A DNA stretch of 64,000 nucleotides from Paenibacillus selenitireducens (GCF_002021565.1 NZ_MSZX01000001.1:186027-250026), one strand, 5' to 3'; shown: positions 44,318-52,968, numbered from the stretch's first letter. Translations and numbers: made by a program. Notes: generated by a model from the letters alone, not told the origin.

Positions 44318-44462
44318 TTATCTTTTGAGTTGGTAAGTTCGGTTGCGCTGTTGGCCACTAACAATATCCAGTAGCTGCAGTTCCACCAATTCGTGCAAAA
44401 TGCGTCTAGCATGGCGAAAGGTTACTTTAAGATGATTCGTGAGTTCGACAGGGATAAAGGGA
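44318..44462 (-). pseudogene. 3' fragment of nuclease-like/winged-helix gene
   Basis: Last 48 codons of a third copy, ending at TAA 44320-44318. It encodes the winged-helix part almost identically to residues 168-215 of the protein at 5395-6042 (HELVELQLLDIVSGQQRNRT). The coding match stops abruptly at 44462 where the repeat ends; no start, leader or nuclease-like half is present. Confidence 0.85.
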
Positions 44463-44843
44463 GGCGGCTTAATGTGAAGTTGATGTGAAAGCTCAACAAT
44501 GGATTCTAATTGAAGAGTATTAAGTAAAATTGAGATAAAGAAGACGCTTGATTTGGGTTATCCAGGCGTCTTTTTGTCTGTCATTTTATTAGCTAATGAG
44601 AACAGATTATTGAATTTGTCCGTAGATCTGAGGGCATGTACATATTCATAGTCGTTGTGCTGCTGCCGTGATTAAGTCCACCCTTGTAGTGATTCACATG
44701 AAAGCTACGAAATTGCTCCTCCTTAGAATCCCACGGATACCGAGGGTGTCAGCTTGCTCCTTCAGGGGAGGAAGTATCTATACTAATCCAATACTTTACA
44801 TTTAGTATAAAATCTATAATAATTAACAATTATACTATAATTT
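44463..44843. other. Intergenic, no intact gene
   Basis: Contains a terminator-like hairpin at 44541-44575 (AAGACGC..GAT/ATC..GCGTCTT with TTTTT) and an AT-rich promoter region before 44844 with several TATAAT-like boxes (44815-44820 and 44836-44841). No open frame with coding character is seen. Confidence 0.5.
44541..44575 (+). terminator. Terminator-like hairpin
   Basis: GACGC-TTGAT / ATCCA-GGCGTC imperfect stem followed by five T; its upstream gene appears to be lost. Confidence 0.5.
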
Positions 44844-44855
44844 GTGAGGTGCTCT

Positions 44856-45998
44856 ATGAATTCAGTCTACATTACAAGTATTGGTAAATTCCTCCCCGGC
44901 TCTCCGGTTAGTAATGATGAAATTGAGGATTATCTCGGCAAAATTGGCGGCAAGTCTTCCAAAACCAAGCGAATCATTCTTGAGAAAAATCAAATTCAGT
45001 ATCGCTATTATGCGATGGATAAAGAACAAAAGAGTCTATACACGAACGCAGAGATGGCGGCCCTCGCTATTCGCGACGCATTAGAACGAAATGAGAATGT
45101 AGCAGCTCATGATATTGGGTTCCTTGCGACAGGCACGACGAGAGCTGACCTACTTCTACCTGGCTTTGCCAGTATGGTACATGCAGAGGCCGATCTACCT
45201 GTTATGGAAATTGCATCGCACTCTGGATTATGTGCTAGTGGCATGCAAGCACTTAAGAGTGCTTATTTACATATAAAATCTGGTGAACATGATGCAGCGA
45301 TCTCTTGTGCCAGTGAGTTTCTGAGCCGTGAATTTAAACATACAAAATTTGAAGCGCAGGGTGTTTGTAGCAACAGTCGAGTACCATTCGACACCGATTT
45401 CTTACGATTTATGCTTTCAGATGGAGCTGGTGCTGCGATATTGCAGAAAACGCCTTCCGCTAAGGGTCTATCGCTGCGTATTGAATGGATTGATAACAAG
45501 TCGTATGCGAATCAATACGATGTCTGTATGTATTCAGGAATGAGCAAGGAAGATGGAATTCATTCCTGGCTTGATTATGCATCCATTCATGAAGCGGCGG
45601 ATCATGGAGCCCTGAATCTTAAGCAAGATGTAAGGCTTGTTAATGAAATAACAAAGGTAGGATCTAATCGATTTTTGGAACTTGTGGAGGAAGGCAGGAT
45701 TGACCCTAAGGCGGTTGATTGGTTGGTCTGTCATTATTCATCGCATTTTTTCAAGGAAGAAATATTACGGTTATTGGAACTTGGTGGCGTGACGATCCCG
45801 GAAGAGAAATGGTTCACGAATTTATACACGAAGGGGAATACGGCTTCGGCTTCGATTTATATTATGCTGGAGGAACTGCTGAATTCAGGCCATCTCTCTC
45901 TGGGTGAGCAAGTGTTGTGTATCGTTCCTGAAAGCGGCAGATTTCAAACCTCTATTATGCTGTTGACCGTCGTAGGATCTTCATCTGAAGTGCATTAA
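44856..45998 (+). CDS. 3-oxoacyl-ACP synthase III family enzyme (KAS III-like)
   Basis: 380 residues from ATG 44856 (after GAGGTG). Thiolase-fold condensing enzyme with the KAS III triad: C126 (SGLCASGM), H293 (VCHYSSH, in place of the usual PHQAN) and N328 (KGNTASAS). It is longer than housekeeping FabH (about 310-330) with an unusual N-terminal segment (SPVSNDEIEDYLGK). No other fatty-acid or polyketide gene is adjacent, so it is probably not the essential FabH but a special condensing or acyl-transfer enzyme. Substrate unknown. Confidence 0.88.
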   Translation: MNSVYITSIGKFLPGSPVSNDEIEDYLGKIGGKSSKTKRIILEKNQIQYRYYAMDKEQKSLYTNAEMAALAIRDALERNENVAAHDIGFLATGTTRADLLLPGFASMVHAEADLPVMEIASHSGLCASGMQALKSAYLHIKSGEHDAAISCASEFLSREFKHTKFEAQGVCSNSRVPFDTDFLRFMLSDGAGAAILQKTPSAKGLSLRIEWIDNKSYANQYDVCMYSGMSKEDGIHSWLDYASIHEAADHGALNLKQDVRLVNEITKVGSNRFLELVEEGRIDPKAVDWLVCHYSSHFFKEEILRLLELGGVTIPEEKWFTNLYTKGNTASASIYIMLEELLNSGHLSLGEQVLCIVPESGRFQTSIMLLTVVGSSSEVH

Positions 45999-46017
45999 AA
46001 AATTGCATTAGTCGATG

Positions 46018-46212
46018 GTGAACGGCTTCGGGATCACCGAAGATTACCGCAGGCTGGATTATCTGAGCGTCTATATCCGCACGCCCAAGCTGGACCGGTA
46101 TACGCTCATACTGTCCCGCGCCCGCGATTCTTTCACGGTAAATCGGGATTACGGTCTGGATGAAACCCTGAGCAGCAAGGCGGCGGAAAAGCTGTATCTG
46201 CTGTCCGATTGA
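46018..46212 (+). pseudogene. Orphan C-terminal gene fragment, high GC
   Basis: An open frame of about 65 codons, reaching from just after the KAS III gene to TGA 46210-46212, with clearly higher GC (CGCGCCCGCGATT) than its neighbours. The peptide (VYIRTPKLDRYTLILSRARD) reads like the C-terminal end of a folded protein. No ribosome site precedes the first ATG. I do not recognise the family. Probably a leftover of a deleted gene; a small real gene is less likely. Confidence 0.4.
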
Positions 46213-46269
46213 AGGAATCTAAGTAAGAATAAATACAGAGAGAGACTGAACTTTTTTCTCCCCTTGATG

Positions 46270-46457
46270 CTATGTTGGATTCATGTAGGATAGGACGTAC
46301 GTATGAGCTTTCTTACTCATCTATATTGGATTTATGTAGGATAGGAGCCATGAATTGAGTGTTACTGGCGTTCTTCATCCGTTTCTGTTGGAAATATCCA
46401 ATATAGACACTTAAATATAGGCAAATCCGTTAAAGTTATTGGATTTATACAACATAG
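46270..46457. repeat. Short intergenic repeat cluster
   Basis: Two 26-bp direct copies at 46270-46295 and 46321-46346 (24 of 26 identical; core TTGGATT-n-ATGTAGGATAGGA). A TTGGA/TCCAA small hairpin follows near 46388-46401, and a third partial TATTGGATTTATACAACATA at 46437-46456. No gene is seen in 46213-46600. Function unknown. Confidence 0.6.
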
Positions 46458-46605
46458 CAATCTTCATCATGATCTGCATCATCGTTATTGTTACCACAAT
46501 AGAAGAATGAACCGAGGGTAGAGGTTTTTCTCAAAACACAAATTTTTCAGCGCCCTCGAATTCGTTAGAAGTCATCTTTTTTGGCTTCACTAACATCTTT
46601 AAGAA

Positions 46606-46631
46606 GCGGCAGAGATGCCGTTTTTATTTTT
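46606..46631 (+). terminator. Rho-independent terminator
   Basis: CGGCA-GAGA-TGCCG followed by TTTTTATTTTT; variant of the tRNA-Lys terminator. Its own gene is not evident; it faces the 3' end of the aminopeptidase gene. Confidence 0.6.
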
Positions 46632-46654
46632 GCATTTTAATAGCATCCAGCAGA

Positions 46655-47887
46655 TCAGAACGCCCAATTCCCTGCGCGAAAAACAGGTTCGATGGAGCCG
46701 TCCGGCAGGATGCCATCAATGTCCATGTCAGCGGAGCCGATCATGAAATCGACGTGAGCAAGGCTATCATTCAGGCCACGCTCGCCCAGTTCGTCCGGAC
46801 TCATCTCTTTGCCGCCTTCGAGGCAGAATGGGTAGGATTGGCCGATGGCTAGATGACTCGCAGCATTTTCGTCGAACAAGGTTTTGTAGAAAATGAGGTT
46901 CGTATCCGAGATTGGAGATCGGTGCGGTACAAGCGCGACTTCGCCAAGGAAATGAGAGCCTTCATCGGTATCGATCAATCCTTGCAGCGTGTCATAGCCT
47001 TTCTCGGCCGTAAAGTCCACAATCTTGCCGTCCTTGAATGTCAGGCTGAAGTTATCAATCAGATTGCCGGTATAGCTTAACGGCTTAGTGCTAGAGACGA
47101 TACCGTTGACACCCGTTTTGAGAGGTGCGGTATACACTTCTTCCACGGGCAAGTTGGAGATGAATGGAGTTCCTTTGTCATTAACGCTTGTTACGTTGAT
47201 CCATAGATGGCCTTGAAGCAATTCCACTGTGAGATCGGTACCCGGAGCACGGAAATGAAGCGCCTTATATTGGCGTGTGTTTAATCGCGTCGTATAGGTA
47301 TCAAGTGCATCGGCGTGATCCTTCCATGCTTGGACCGGGTCTTCCATGTTGATCCGTGTGGCCGCGAAGATGGCTTCCCACAGGGCTTCGATCCGACGAT
47401 CCGACTCAAGCGAAGGAAAAACCTTGTCTGCCCAAGCTTGAGAAGGTACGGCGACAATGGACCAACTGATCTTATCGGACATGCCATAGCTTCGGAAGGT
47501 GGTCAGAGCCTGTTGTTTTGCCTTCTTCGCATCTTGGATTCGCTGAGGAGCGATTCCGTTCAGCAAATCCGGGTCATTCGCATCAATATACAGGAAGGCC
47601 GCGTTATTCTCGGCCATCTCTTCCCAGCCTTTAGCTTTCCATAACGGATATTCACGAAATGCTTCATCCGGCGCCAACTCGTATTGGAGACGCGTAATTT
47701 GATCATCGCTCCAGTCTACGAGGACATGCTTAGCCCCAACTTGATAGGCTCGTTTGACGATTTTCCTGACAAAGTCCGCCGCCGTGATCGGCGCGGTCAC
47801 CACAAGCGTCTGCCCGGGTTGAACGTTAACGCCAATCTCAACTGCGAGCGAGGCATATTTGTCCAATTTTTCCTCGAATTTGTTCAT
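46655..47887 (-). CDS. ampS: M29 family metallo-aminopeptidase (AmpS/PepS)
   Basis: 410 residues, the usual family length. N-terminus KYASLAVEIGVNVQPGQTLVV is typical. Metal ligands are supplied by Glu/His/Asp residues of the C-terminal half, seen in FLGEVALVPH, NLIFYKTLFDENAASHLAIG and NDSLAHVDFMIGS. A cytoplasmic zinc/cobalt exopeptidase that takes N-terminal residues off peptides. ATG 47887 follows GGGAGGAT. It is transcribed alone and divergent from the ABC exporter. Confidence 0.93.
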   Translation of the reverse strand: MNKFEEKLDKYASLAVEIGVNVQPGQTLVVTAPITAADFVRKIVKRAYQVGAKHVLVDWSDDQITRLQYELAPDEAFREYPLWKAKGWEEMAENNAAFLYIDANDPDLLNGIAPQRIQDAKKAKQQALTTFRSYGMSDKISWSIVAVPSQAWADKVFPSLESDRRIEALWEAIFAATRINMEDPVQAWKDHADALDTYTTRLNTRQYKALHFRAPGTDLTVELLQGHLWINVTSVNDKGTPFISNLPVEEVYTAPLKTGVNGIVSSTKPLSYTGNLIDNFSLTFKDGKIVDFTAEKGYDTLQGLIDTDEGSHFLGEVALVPHRSPISDTNLIFYKTLFDENAASHLAIGQSYPFCLEGGKEMSPDELGERGLNDSLAHVDFMIGSADMDIDGILPDGSIEPVFRAGNWAF

Positions 47888-48038
47888 GTCGATCCTCCCT
47901 GGTCTAAAGTATACAGATATTCATATTCTAAGATTGTTGTTCTTTTCCTTTATTTTCTGACGCATAATTTTCGTTTACATTCAGTTTAAAAAGAGGTGTT
48001 AACATCACTTTATAATTAGTTGTACTGGAGGAATTGCA

Positions 48039-49061
48039 ATGGATCATACAAAAATAGAGCCCAACAATGGCGATTGGGCCGTCGAAGCACACGGACTCGT
48101 CAAAACGTTTGGCGACAATCGTGCAGTGGATGGGGTGAATTTGAAAGTACGCGCCGGTACGATCTATGGCGTGCTTGGACCGAATGGGGCAGGCAAGACT
48201 ACCACAATCAGAATGTTGGCGACCTTACTTCGACCTGATGCGGGTTCGGCACGAATCTTCGGGCATGATGTGTTGAAGGAGTCGCAAATTGTCCGTCAAT
48301 TGATCGGGGTAACCGGCCAGTACGCATCGGTCGATGAGTCGCTCAGCGCTACCGAGAACCTCATCATCTTCTCCCGGCTGCTTGGGCTAGGGCGTGCAGA
48401 GGCAAGGTATAAGGCAAAGGAATTGCTTGAGGAATTTGGTTTGTCGGAAGCCGCAAGACGGCCGTTGAAAAATTTCTCCGGCGGTATGCGGCGCCGGCTG
48501 GATCTGGCGGCGAGTCTCATTGCACAGCCACCGCTCATCTTTCTGGATGAACCGACTACGGGGTTGGACCCGCGCACGCGTTCACAGATGTGGGATACGA
48601 TCCGTCGTCTGGTTAACACGGGGTCAACCGTACTGCTAACCACGCAATACCTTGAAGAAGCAGATCAACTGGCGGATCGAATCGCGGTTATCGATCATGG
48701 CCGAGTCGTCGCCGAGGGCACAGCGGATGAACTGAAAGCGTCAGTGGGTACCTCGTCATTGCAACTGAAAGTCCAAAATTCACAGGACATGGAGAGTGCC
48801 CGTCAAACCGTTGAACAGGTGCTCAAGGTGCAGTCTAATGTGTCATCGGAAGCCGGAATGATTACTGCGCCGATGGCGAATGCCGATCTGGTTACCGACC
48901 TGCTTATTGCCCTCCGTGCGAAAGGGATTCACTTGGCCGAGGTGAGCGTGCAGAAACCGAGCCTCGACGAGGTGTTTCTAAGCATTACTGGCCCTAAGGT
49001 GAAGGAGGACGCGTCAACGCCGTCCTATGAATCGAACAAAGCGGAGGAGGTAAGCGTATGA
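48039..49061 (+). CDS. DrrA-type ABC exporter ATPase
   Basis: 340 residues. Walker A GPNGAGKTTT (about 50-59), Q-loop GQYASVD, signature NFSGGMRRRLD (about 148-158), Walker B LIFLDEPTTGLDPRTR, switch His in TTQYLEEADQ, and the C-terminal extension typical of the daunorubicin-resistance (DrrA) group, ending in LAEVSVQKPSLDEVFL. Powers the membrane subunit at 49058. ATG 48039 follows CTGGAGGAA. Likely exports a drug or lipid-like compound. Confidence 0.93.
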   Translation: MDHTKIEPNNGDWAVEAHGLVKTFGDNRAVDGVNLKVRAGTIYGVLGPNGAGKTTTIRMLATLLRPDAGSARIFGHDVLKESQIVRQLIGVTGQYASVDESLSATENLIIFSRLLGLGRAEARYKAKELLEEFGLSEAARRPLKNFSGGMRRRLDLAASLIAQPPLIFLDEPTTGLDPRTRSQMWDTIRRLVNTGSTVLLTTQYLEEADQLADRIAVIDHGRVVAEGTADELKASVGTSSLQLKVQNSQDMESARQTVEQVLKVQSNVSSEAGMITAPMANADLVTDLLIALRAKGIHLAEVSVQKPSLDEVFLSITGPKVKEDASTPSYESNKAEEVSV

Positions 49062-49873
49062 GCAGTACTTCAATAAAGCATGGTGCGGATCGCCAATTGA
49101 AAAACTACACGAGCTTTGGCCAGTCGGTTCGCCACTCGTTGACAATGGCTTATCGAGGTCTGCTGAAGATTCGGCGTACACCAGAGCAATTATTCGACGT
49201 TACATTCCAGCCCATCATTTTTACCTTGATGTTTACCTACATCTTTGGTGGGGCCATCTCCGGTGACGTCGTGAGCTATTTGCCCGTCATCATTCCTGGA
49301 ATCCTCGTGCAGACCGTGATTACGACCTCTATTGTTACTGGTGTCCAACTGCGTGAGGACATGGATAAAGGCGTGTTTGACCGATTCAAGTCACTGCCTA
49401 TCGCGCGGATTGCACCATTGGCAGGAGCCCTGTTGGCAGATACCGTTCGGTACACCATTGCGACAGTGCTTACTTTTACCATGGGATATATTATGGGTTA
49501 TCGGCCTGAAGGTGGTCTGGCGAACGTAGCCATCGCTGCGGTGCTTGTTATACTCTGCTCCTGGGCAGTCAGTTGGATCTTTGCCTTCTTCGGCGTGATT
49601 GCGCGTACCGCTTCAAGCGTGCAGGGGATATCGATGATTGTGCTGTTTCCGCTCACATTTCTATCGAACGCGTTCGTGCCGGTCAATACGATGCCAGGCT
49701 GGCTCCAGTGGTTTGTTAACATCAATCCGATCTCGCATCTCGTTAGTGCCGTTCGAGATCTTGCCAACGCTGGAACCGTAGGTATGGATCTCATGATCTC
49801 CCTCATTGGTGCTGCTGTTATTGTGGCGATCTTTGCACCGATTACGGTTCGTGCTTATATGCGTCGGACATAA
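49058..49873 (+). CDS. DrrB-type ABC-2 exporter permease
   Basis: 271 residues, six membrane helices, ABC-2 family. Family marks include TPEQLFDVTFQPIIFTLMFTYIFGG and FPLTFLSNAFVPVNTMPGWLQW. Overlaps the ATPase gene by 4 nt. The two make a complete exporter of the DrrAB class; substrate unknown. Confidence 0.93.
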   Translation: MSSTSIKHGADRQLKNYTSFGQSVRHSLTMAYRGLLKIRRTPEQLFDVTFQPIIFTLMFTYIFGGAISGDVVSYLPVIIPGILVQTVITTSIVTGVQLREDMDKGVFDRFKSLPIARIAPLAGALLADTVRYTIATVLTFTMGYIMGYRPEGGLANVAIAAVLVILCSWAVSWIFAFFGVIARTASSVQGISMIVLFPLTFLSNAFVPVNTMPGWLQWFVNINPISHLVSAVRDLANAGTVGMDLMISLIGAAVIVAIFAPITVRAYMRRT

Positions 49874-49884
49874 ATGCAGCAAAA

Positions 49885-49907
49885 AGCAGCCGCAAGGCTG
49901 TTTTTTT
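49885..49907 (+). terminator. Rho-independent terminator
   Basis: CAGCC-gcaa-GGCTG followed by seven T. Confidence 0.85.
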
Positions 49908-49952
49908 ACATGTCAAATGCTGCGGCGTCAACAATTGTTCTCATAGGGCCGA

Positions 49953-50669
49953 TTGGAGCCTTATATCGCTTGTTATTGGACCGTGGAGTTCAAGTTGTTG
50001 GATCATGGCAAGCTGCATCGTGTCATACCGGATGGATGCGTTGATATTATTTTTGATCTACGATCCACATCCTTTTCCCAAGGCGCCTTTGTAACGGGAC
50101 TCATGACTTCATTTGAGACCATGAGCTTAACGCGAAATTACTCTTTATTCGGCATTCGCTTCTTCGCGGATCAAGTCCGCCAATTTATTGAAAATCCGGT
50201 CTAAGAGTTGAACGGAAATCGTGTGCTGCTCGAAGACCTATGGGGAAACGAAGCGAAATGGATCGTGGAGGAAGTTCAATCTGCACATGATGTAACGCAA
50301 ATGATTGAAGTAGTTGAGCATCGATTATTACAACTATTGCATCGCAGCGAGATTTATTCCGATCAACGATTACAATGGAGCATGCAGTACATCATGGCAA
50401 GCCAAGGTCTGCTGTCCGTCCGCGATCTAGCGGGTCAACTTAGTTACAATGAAAGAAATGTACGGAGAATCTTTCAGAAGGAACAGGGGGTTAGTCCGAA
50501 AGAGCTGCTAAGCATCATTCAATTTCAGAATCTGCTGCAGGGACTGTATAAAGGGAACTTAACCCGTTTCACGGATATGGATGTCCAATATGGATACTAC
50601 GATCAATCGCATTTTATTCACCATTTCAAACGCTTTTACGGGTTGGCTCCGAATCAAGTGTTTAAATAA
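49953..50669 (+). pseudogene. AraC family regulator gene, broken by nonsense codon and 5' truncated
   Basis: One reading frame encodes an N-terminal DUF6597-like domain (LEPYIACYWTVEF, IPDGCVDIIFDL, SLFGIRFFADQVRQF), then TAA at 50202-50204, then continues in the same frame with ELNGNRVLLEDLWG and a C-terminal AraC helix-turn-helix (VRDLAGQLSYNERNVRRIFQKE, then GYYDQSHFIHHFKRF). The join reads naturally across the stop, so one nonsense change split the gene. An in-frame TAG at 49944 and the lack of a usual start with ribosome site show that the 5' end is also lost. A short in-frame TTG restart at 50208 exists but has no good ribosome site. The downstream VOC gene may once have been its target. 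Confidence 0.8.
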
Positions 50670-50758
50670 ACATGTCCGTTTTTTACAATACCTAAAGAAT
50701 AGAATAGGCGAAAATGAAAGCGAGCATGAAATTAAATCGTTCGTGGAGGTGAAATGAA

Positions 50759-51184
50759 ATGATGAAACCACGCATTACTGTACTCACCTTGGGTGTAGAT
50801 GATCTGGAAAGATCATTAACTTTCTATCGGGATGGATTGGGGTTTCCGACACAAGGGATAATCGGGAGAGAGTTCGAACATGGAGCGGTTGCATTCTTCG
50901 ACTTGCAGGCGGGGTTGAAGCTTGCGATCTGGAATCGCCAGGATCTGGCGCATGAGACGAAAGTTCCACTAACGCCGGCCAGCTCGACTGAAATGACGAT
51001 TGGTCATAATGTTAGCAGCAAAGAAGAAGTGGATCGGGTCATGGGACTCGCTCAACAGGCAGGTGCGATCATCACGGACCCTGCACATGTTGCCTTCTGG
51101 GGAGGATACTCGGGCCATTTCCAAGATCCAGATGGTCACTTATGGGAAATTGTTTGGAATCCGGCATGGGAGATCGAGGAATAG
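50759..51184 (+). CDS. VOC family protein (glyoxalase/dioxygenase fold)
   Basis: 141 residues. Two beta-alpha-beta3 modules: ITVLTLGVDDLERSLTFYRDGLGFP at the start and ADPAHVAFWGGYSGHFQDPDGHLWEIV at the end. Possible metal ligands are H45-like (FEHGAVAFFDL) and the C-terminal Glu in LWEIVWNP. Small stand-alone members often bind or inactivate antibiotics or act as lyases; no specific role can be read. ATG 50759 follows GGAGGTG. Confidence 0.9.
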   Translation: MMKPRITVLTLGVDDLERSLTFYRDGLGFPTQGIIGREFEHGAVAFFDLQAGLKLAIWNRQDLAHETKVPLTPASSTEMTIGHNVSSKEEVDRVMGLAQQAGAIITDPAHVAFWGGYSGHFQDPDGHLWEIVWNPAWEIEE

Positions 51185-51204
51185 ATTCCATGCGCAAATG
51201 ACGG

Positions 51205-51228
51205 AAGCCACCTTTGGGTGGCTTTTTT
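51205..51228 (+). terminator. Rho-independent terminator
   Basis: AAGCCACC-ttt-GGGTGGCTT with a T-run; serves the VOC gene and, in reverse, perhaps the LysR gene. Confidence 0.9.
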
Positions 51229-52113
51229 CTATGATGGATAGAAAGCCTGAATTTCGTCCTTGATGATCTCCATGAGGAGTGTTTGCGAAGTCGAGATAAA
51301 CGCATGATTACGCAGTTGTAGAAGACCGACGGGTATCGTATGGTCTGTCCATTCGACGGTTAATTTGGTCAGGCCTGGCGGTAAAGGTGTTGAATCCAGA
51401 ACAGCCCCAACCATGGGCAGCTGCTGGACGAAATTCGGGATGGCCGAAATCTGACTCACCGTATGCATGAGCGGCGTTGTCGAGTAGCGAGATAACTGGC
51501 TGCTTAATCGTCTATGATATAGGCAAGTGCGACCTCCAACGATCAATGGATATACCATCAAATCTGGAAAAGCTATACCGGAATGGAACGCTAAAGGATG
51601 ATCTTCATGGACGATAAAAGTGATTTGTTCGTGAAATAGGGGCTCAAAATAAAAAGCAGCAGATTCCATAGGTTCTCCGCAGATGGCAAAATGGAGTTGA
51701 TCCTGAAGCAAGGCGTTCGATAGCGTGTCCGTATTCGCAATGACCATTTGGCAGGAGACCAGCGGCTTATGCTCCTGGAAGCGGCGTAATGAATTCGGCA
51801 GTACCTGGCTTGCTAGTAATTCTATGGCTCCGATCGCTATCGTACCAATCTCTTCTTTCTGCAGCGCTTTGGCTTGCTCTGTCACGTAATTCCAATGTTG
51901 AATGAGCTTATCGATTTCCGCAGCGAACAATCGTCCCGAATCCGTCAGCTCCGCCTCCCAACCCCGCTTGAAAAGCTGAATTCCTAATTCCTTCTCCAAG
52001 CGTTGAATTTGATTCGTTATGGTAGATTGCGCATAATTCAATTTCTGAGCGGCTTTTGAAAAAGTTCCTTCTTGGATGATGGTCTGGAATGACGTGAGTT
52101 CCTTTAAGTCCAT
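51229..52113 (-). CDS. LysR family transcriptional regulator
   Basis: 294 residues. N-terminal LysR helix-turn-helix (LTSFQTIIQEGTFSKAAQKL, then NYAQSTITNQIQRLEKELG), linker helix, then a type 2 periplasmic-binding effector domain from about 90. Divergent from the tautomerase/CMD gene at 52225, with a dyad in the shared 111-bp region. It likely activates that gene in response to a small aromatic or acid ligand, as is usual for divergent LysR pairs. Confidence 0.93.
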   Translation of the reverse strand: MDLKELTSFQTIIQEGTFSKAAQKLNYAQSTITNQIQRLEKELGIQLFKRGWEAELTDSGRLFAAEIDKLIQHWNYVTEQAKALQKEEIGTIAIGAIELLASQVLPNSLRRFQEHKPLVSCQMVIANTDTLSNALLQDQLHFAICGEPMESAAFYFEPLFHEQITFIVHEDHPLAFHSGIAFPDLMVYPLIVGGRTCLYHRRLSSQLSRYSTTPLMHTVSQISAIPNFVQQLPMVGAVLDSTPLPPGLTKLTVEWTDHTIPVGLLQLRNHAFISTSQTLLMEIIKDEIQAFYPS

Positions 52114-52136
52114 GATGATGCACCTCTATCGAGAAT

Positions 52137-52164
52137 ATTGAATTTATTTATCATTTAATTCAAT
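52137..52164. promoter_or_regulatory. Candidate LysR operator
   Basis: ATTGAATT (52137-52144) and AATTCAAT (52157-52164) form an inverted repeat with a 12-bp centre in the divergent promoter region. Confidence 0.5.
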
Positions 52165-52224
52165 TATATAGATAAAGGCATTCGGAGTACAATGAGGACA
52201 TTCCAACAAGAGGAGTGGTGAATC

Positions 52225-52965
52225 ATGCCGTTTGTTCGCGTGAGTTATTTAGAAAATCAATACGAATCGGGTCAATTAAAACTTATTAGCTGCGAGATTA
52301 TGAATGCTCTTATTGCGCATTTCCGTGTGCCCGAAGAGGATTATTTTCAAGTTTTCCATGCCCATCATGGCAATGAGTTTTATTATAGCCCGAATTACTT
52401 GGGTGTAGAGCGCAGCGATGGGTTACTCTATATTCAAATCACACTTAAATCGGGAAGAAGTACAACGCAGAAAACAAGCTTCTATCATAACTTAGCGACA
52501 CGATTGTCGGATACGGTCCATATCAGAACAGAAGATGTATTTGTCATACTGGTGGATACGGAATTGGAGGACTGGACATTCGGCAATGGCATTGCACAAA
52601 TGATCCAACCTATTGAAACAGACCCCGCAGAGCCAAAAGCTGAAACGAAGCATCGTACAATTCATTCCAAAGCCAGGGAGGTGTTCGGAGATATTGCGCC
52701 TGCCTTTGTTCGTTACTCTGAAGAGGTGCTATTTGAGGATGTATGGAGACGATCGCAGCTATCGCTTCGCGAACGCAGTCTCATTACCATCGCCGCTTTG
52801 GTTGCCGAAGGGCACACAGAACAGCTCCCTTATCATCTCAAGCTCGCACAAGAAAATGGGCTCACGCAAGAGGAAATTATTGAAGCGATGACCCATCTCG
52901 CTTTTTACGCCGGGTGGCCGCGTGCCGCTTCAGCCATGCAAGTCGTGAAGAATCTCGGGAGCTAA
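52225..52965 (+). CDS. Tautomerase / carboxymuconolactone decarboxylase fusion
   Basis: 246 residues. Residues 1-130 are a tautomerase-superfamily protein: MPFVRVS exposes Pro after Met removal, the catalytic base of the family, and the domain has two beta-alpha-beta halves (VFHAHHGNEFYY, LLYIQITLKSGRS, TEDVFVILVDTELEDWTFGNG). Residues 145-246 are a CMD/AhpD-like helical domain (SLITIAALVAEGHTEQLPYHL with Glu/His but no CxxC pair, then EIIEAMTHLAFYAGWPRA). The two domains are usually separate proteins. ATG 52225 follows AGAGGAG. Probably acts on an aromatic-derived lactone or keto acid; regulated by the divergent LysR. Confidence 0.88.
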   Translation: MPFVRVSYLENQYESGQLKLISCEIMNALIAHFRVPEEDYFQVFHAHHGNEFYYSPNYLGVERSDGLLYIQITLKSGRSTTQKTSFYHNLATRLSDTVHIRTEDVFVILVDTELEDWTFGNGIAQMIQPIETDPAEPKAETKHRTIHSKAREVFGDIAPAFVRYSEEVLFEDVWRRSQLSLRERSLITIAALVAEGHTEQLPYHLKLAQENGLTQEEIIEAMTHLAFYAGWPRAASAMQVVKNLGS

Positions 52966-52968
52966 GCT

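Larger units (their letters stand above)
43935..44462. repeat. Right copy of ~530-bp direct repeat, starting with tRNA-Lys 3' remnant
   Basis: TCCCTGACATTCCATAC repeats the last bases of tRNA-Lys (one change), then its terminator (43963-43983), the TGCGGAC palindromic repeat (about 44113-44300) and the last 48 codons of the 5395-6042 gene. Upstream bases GTTCGA (43924-43929) may be a trace of the T-loop. It contains no intact gene. Confidence 0.9.

Noticed and set aside
46270-46346. CRISPR-like array
   Set aside because: Only two copies 26 bp long separated by 25 bp, with a third degenerate trace; no cas genes.
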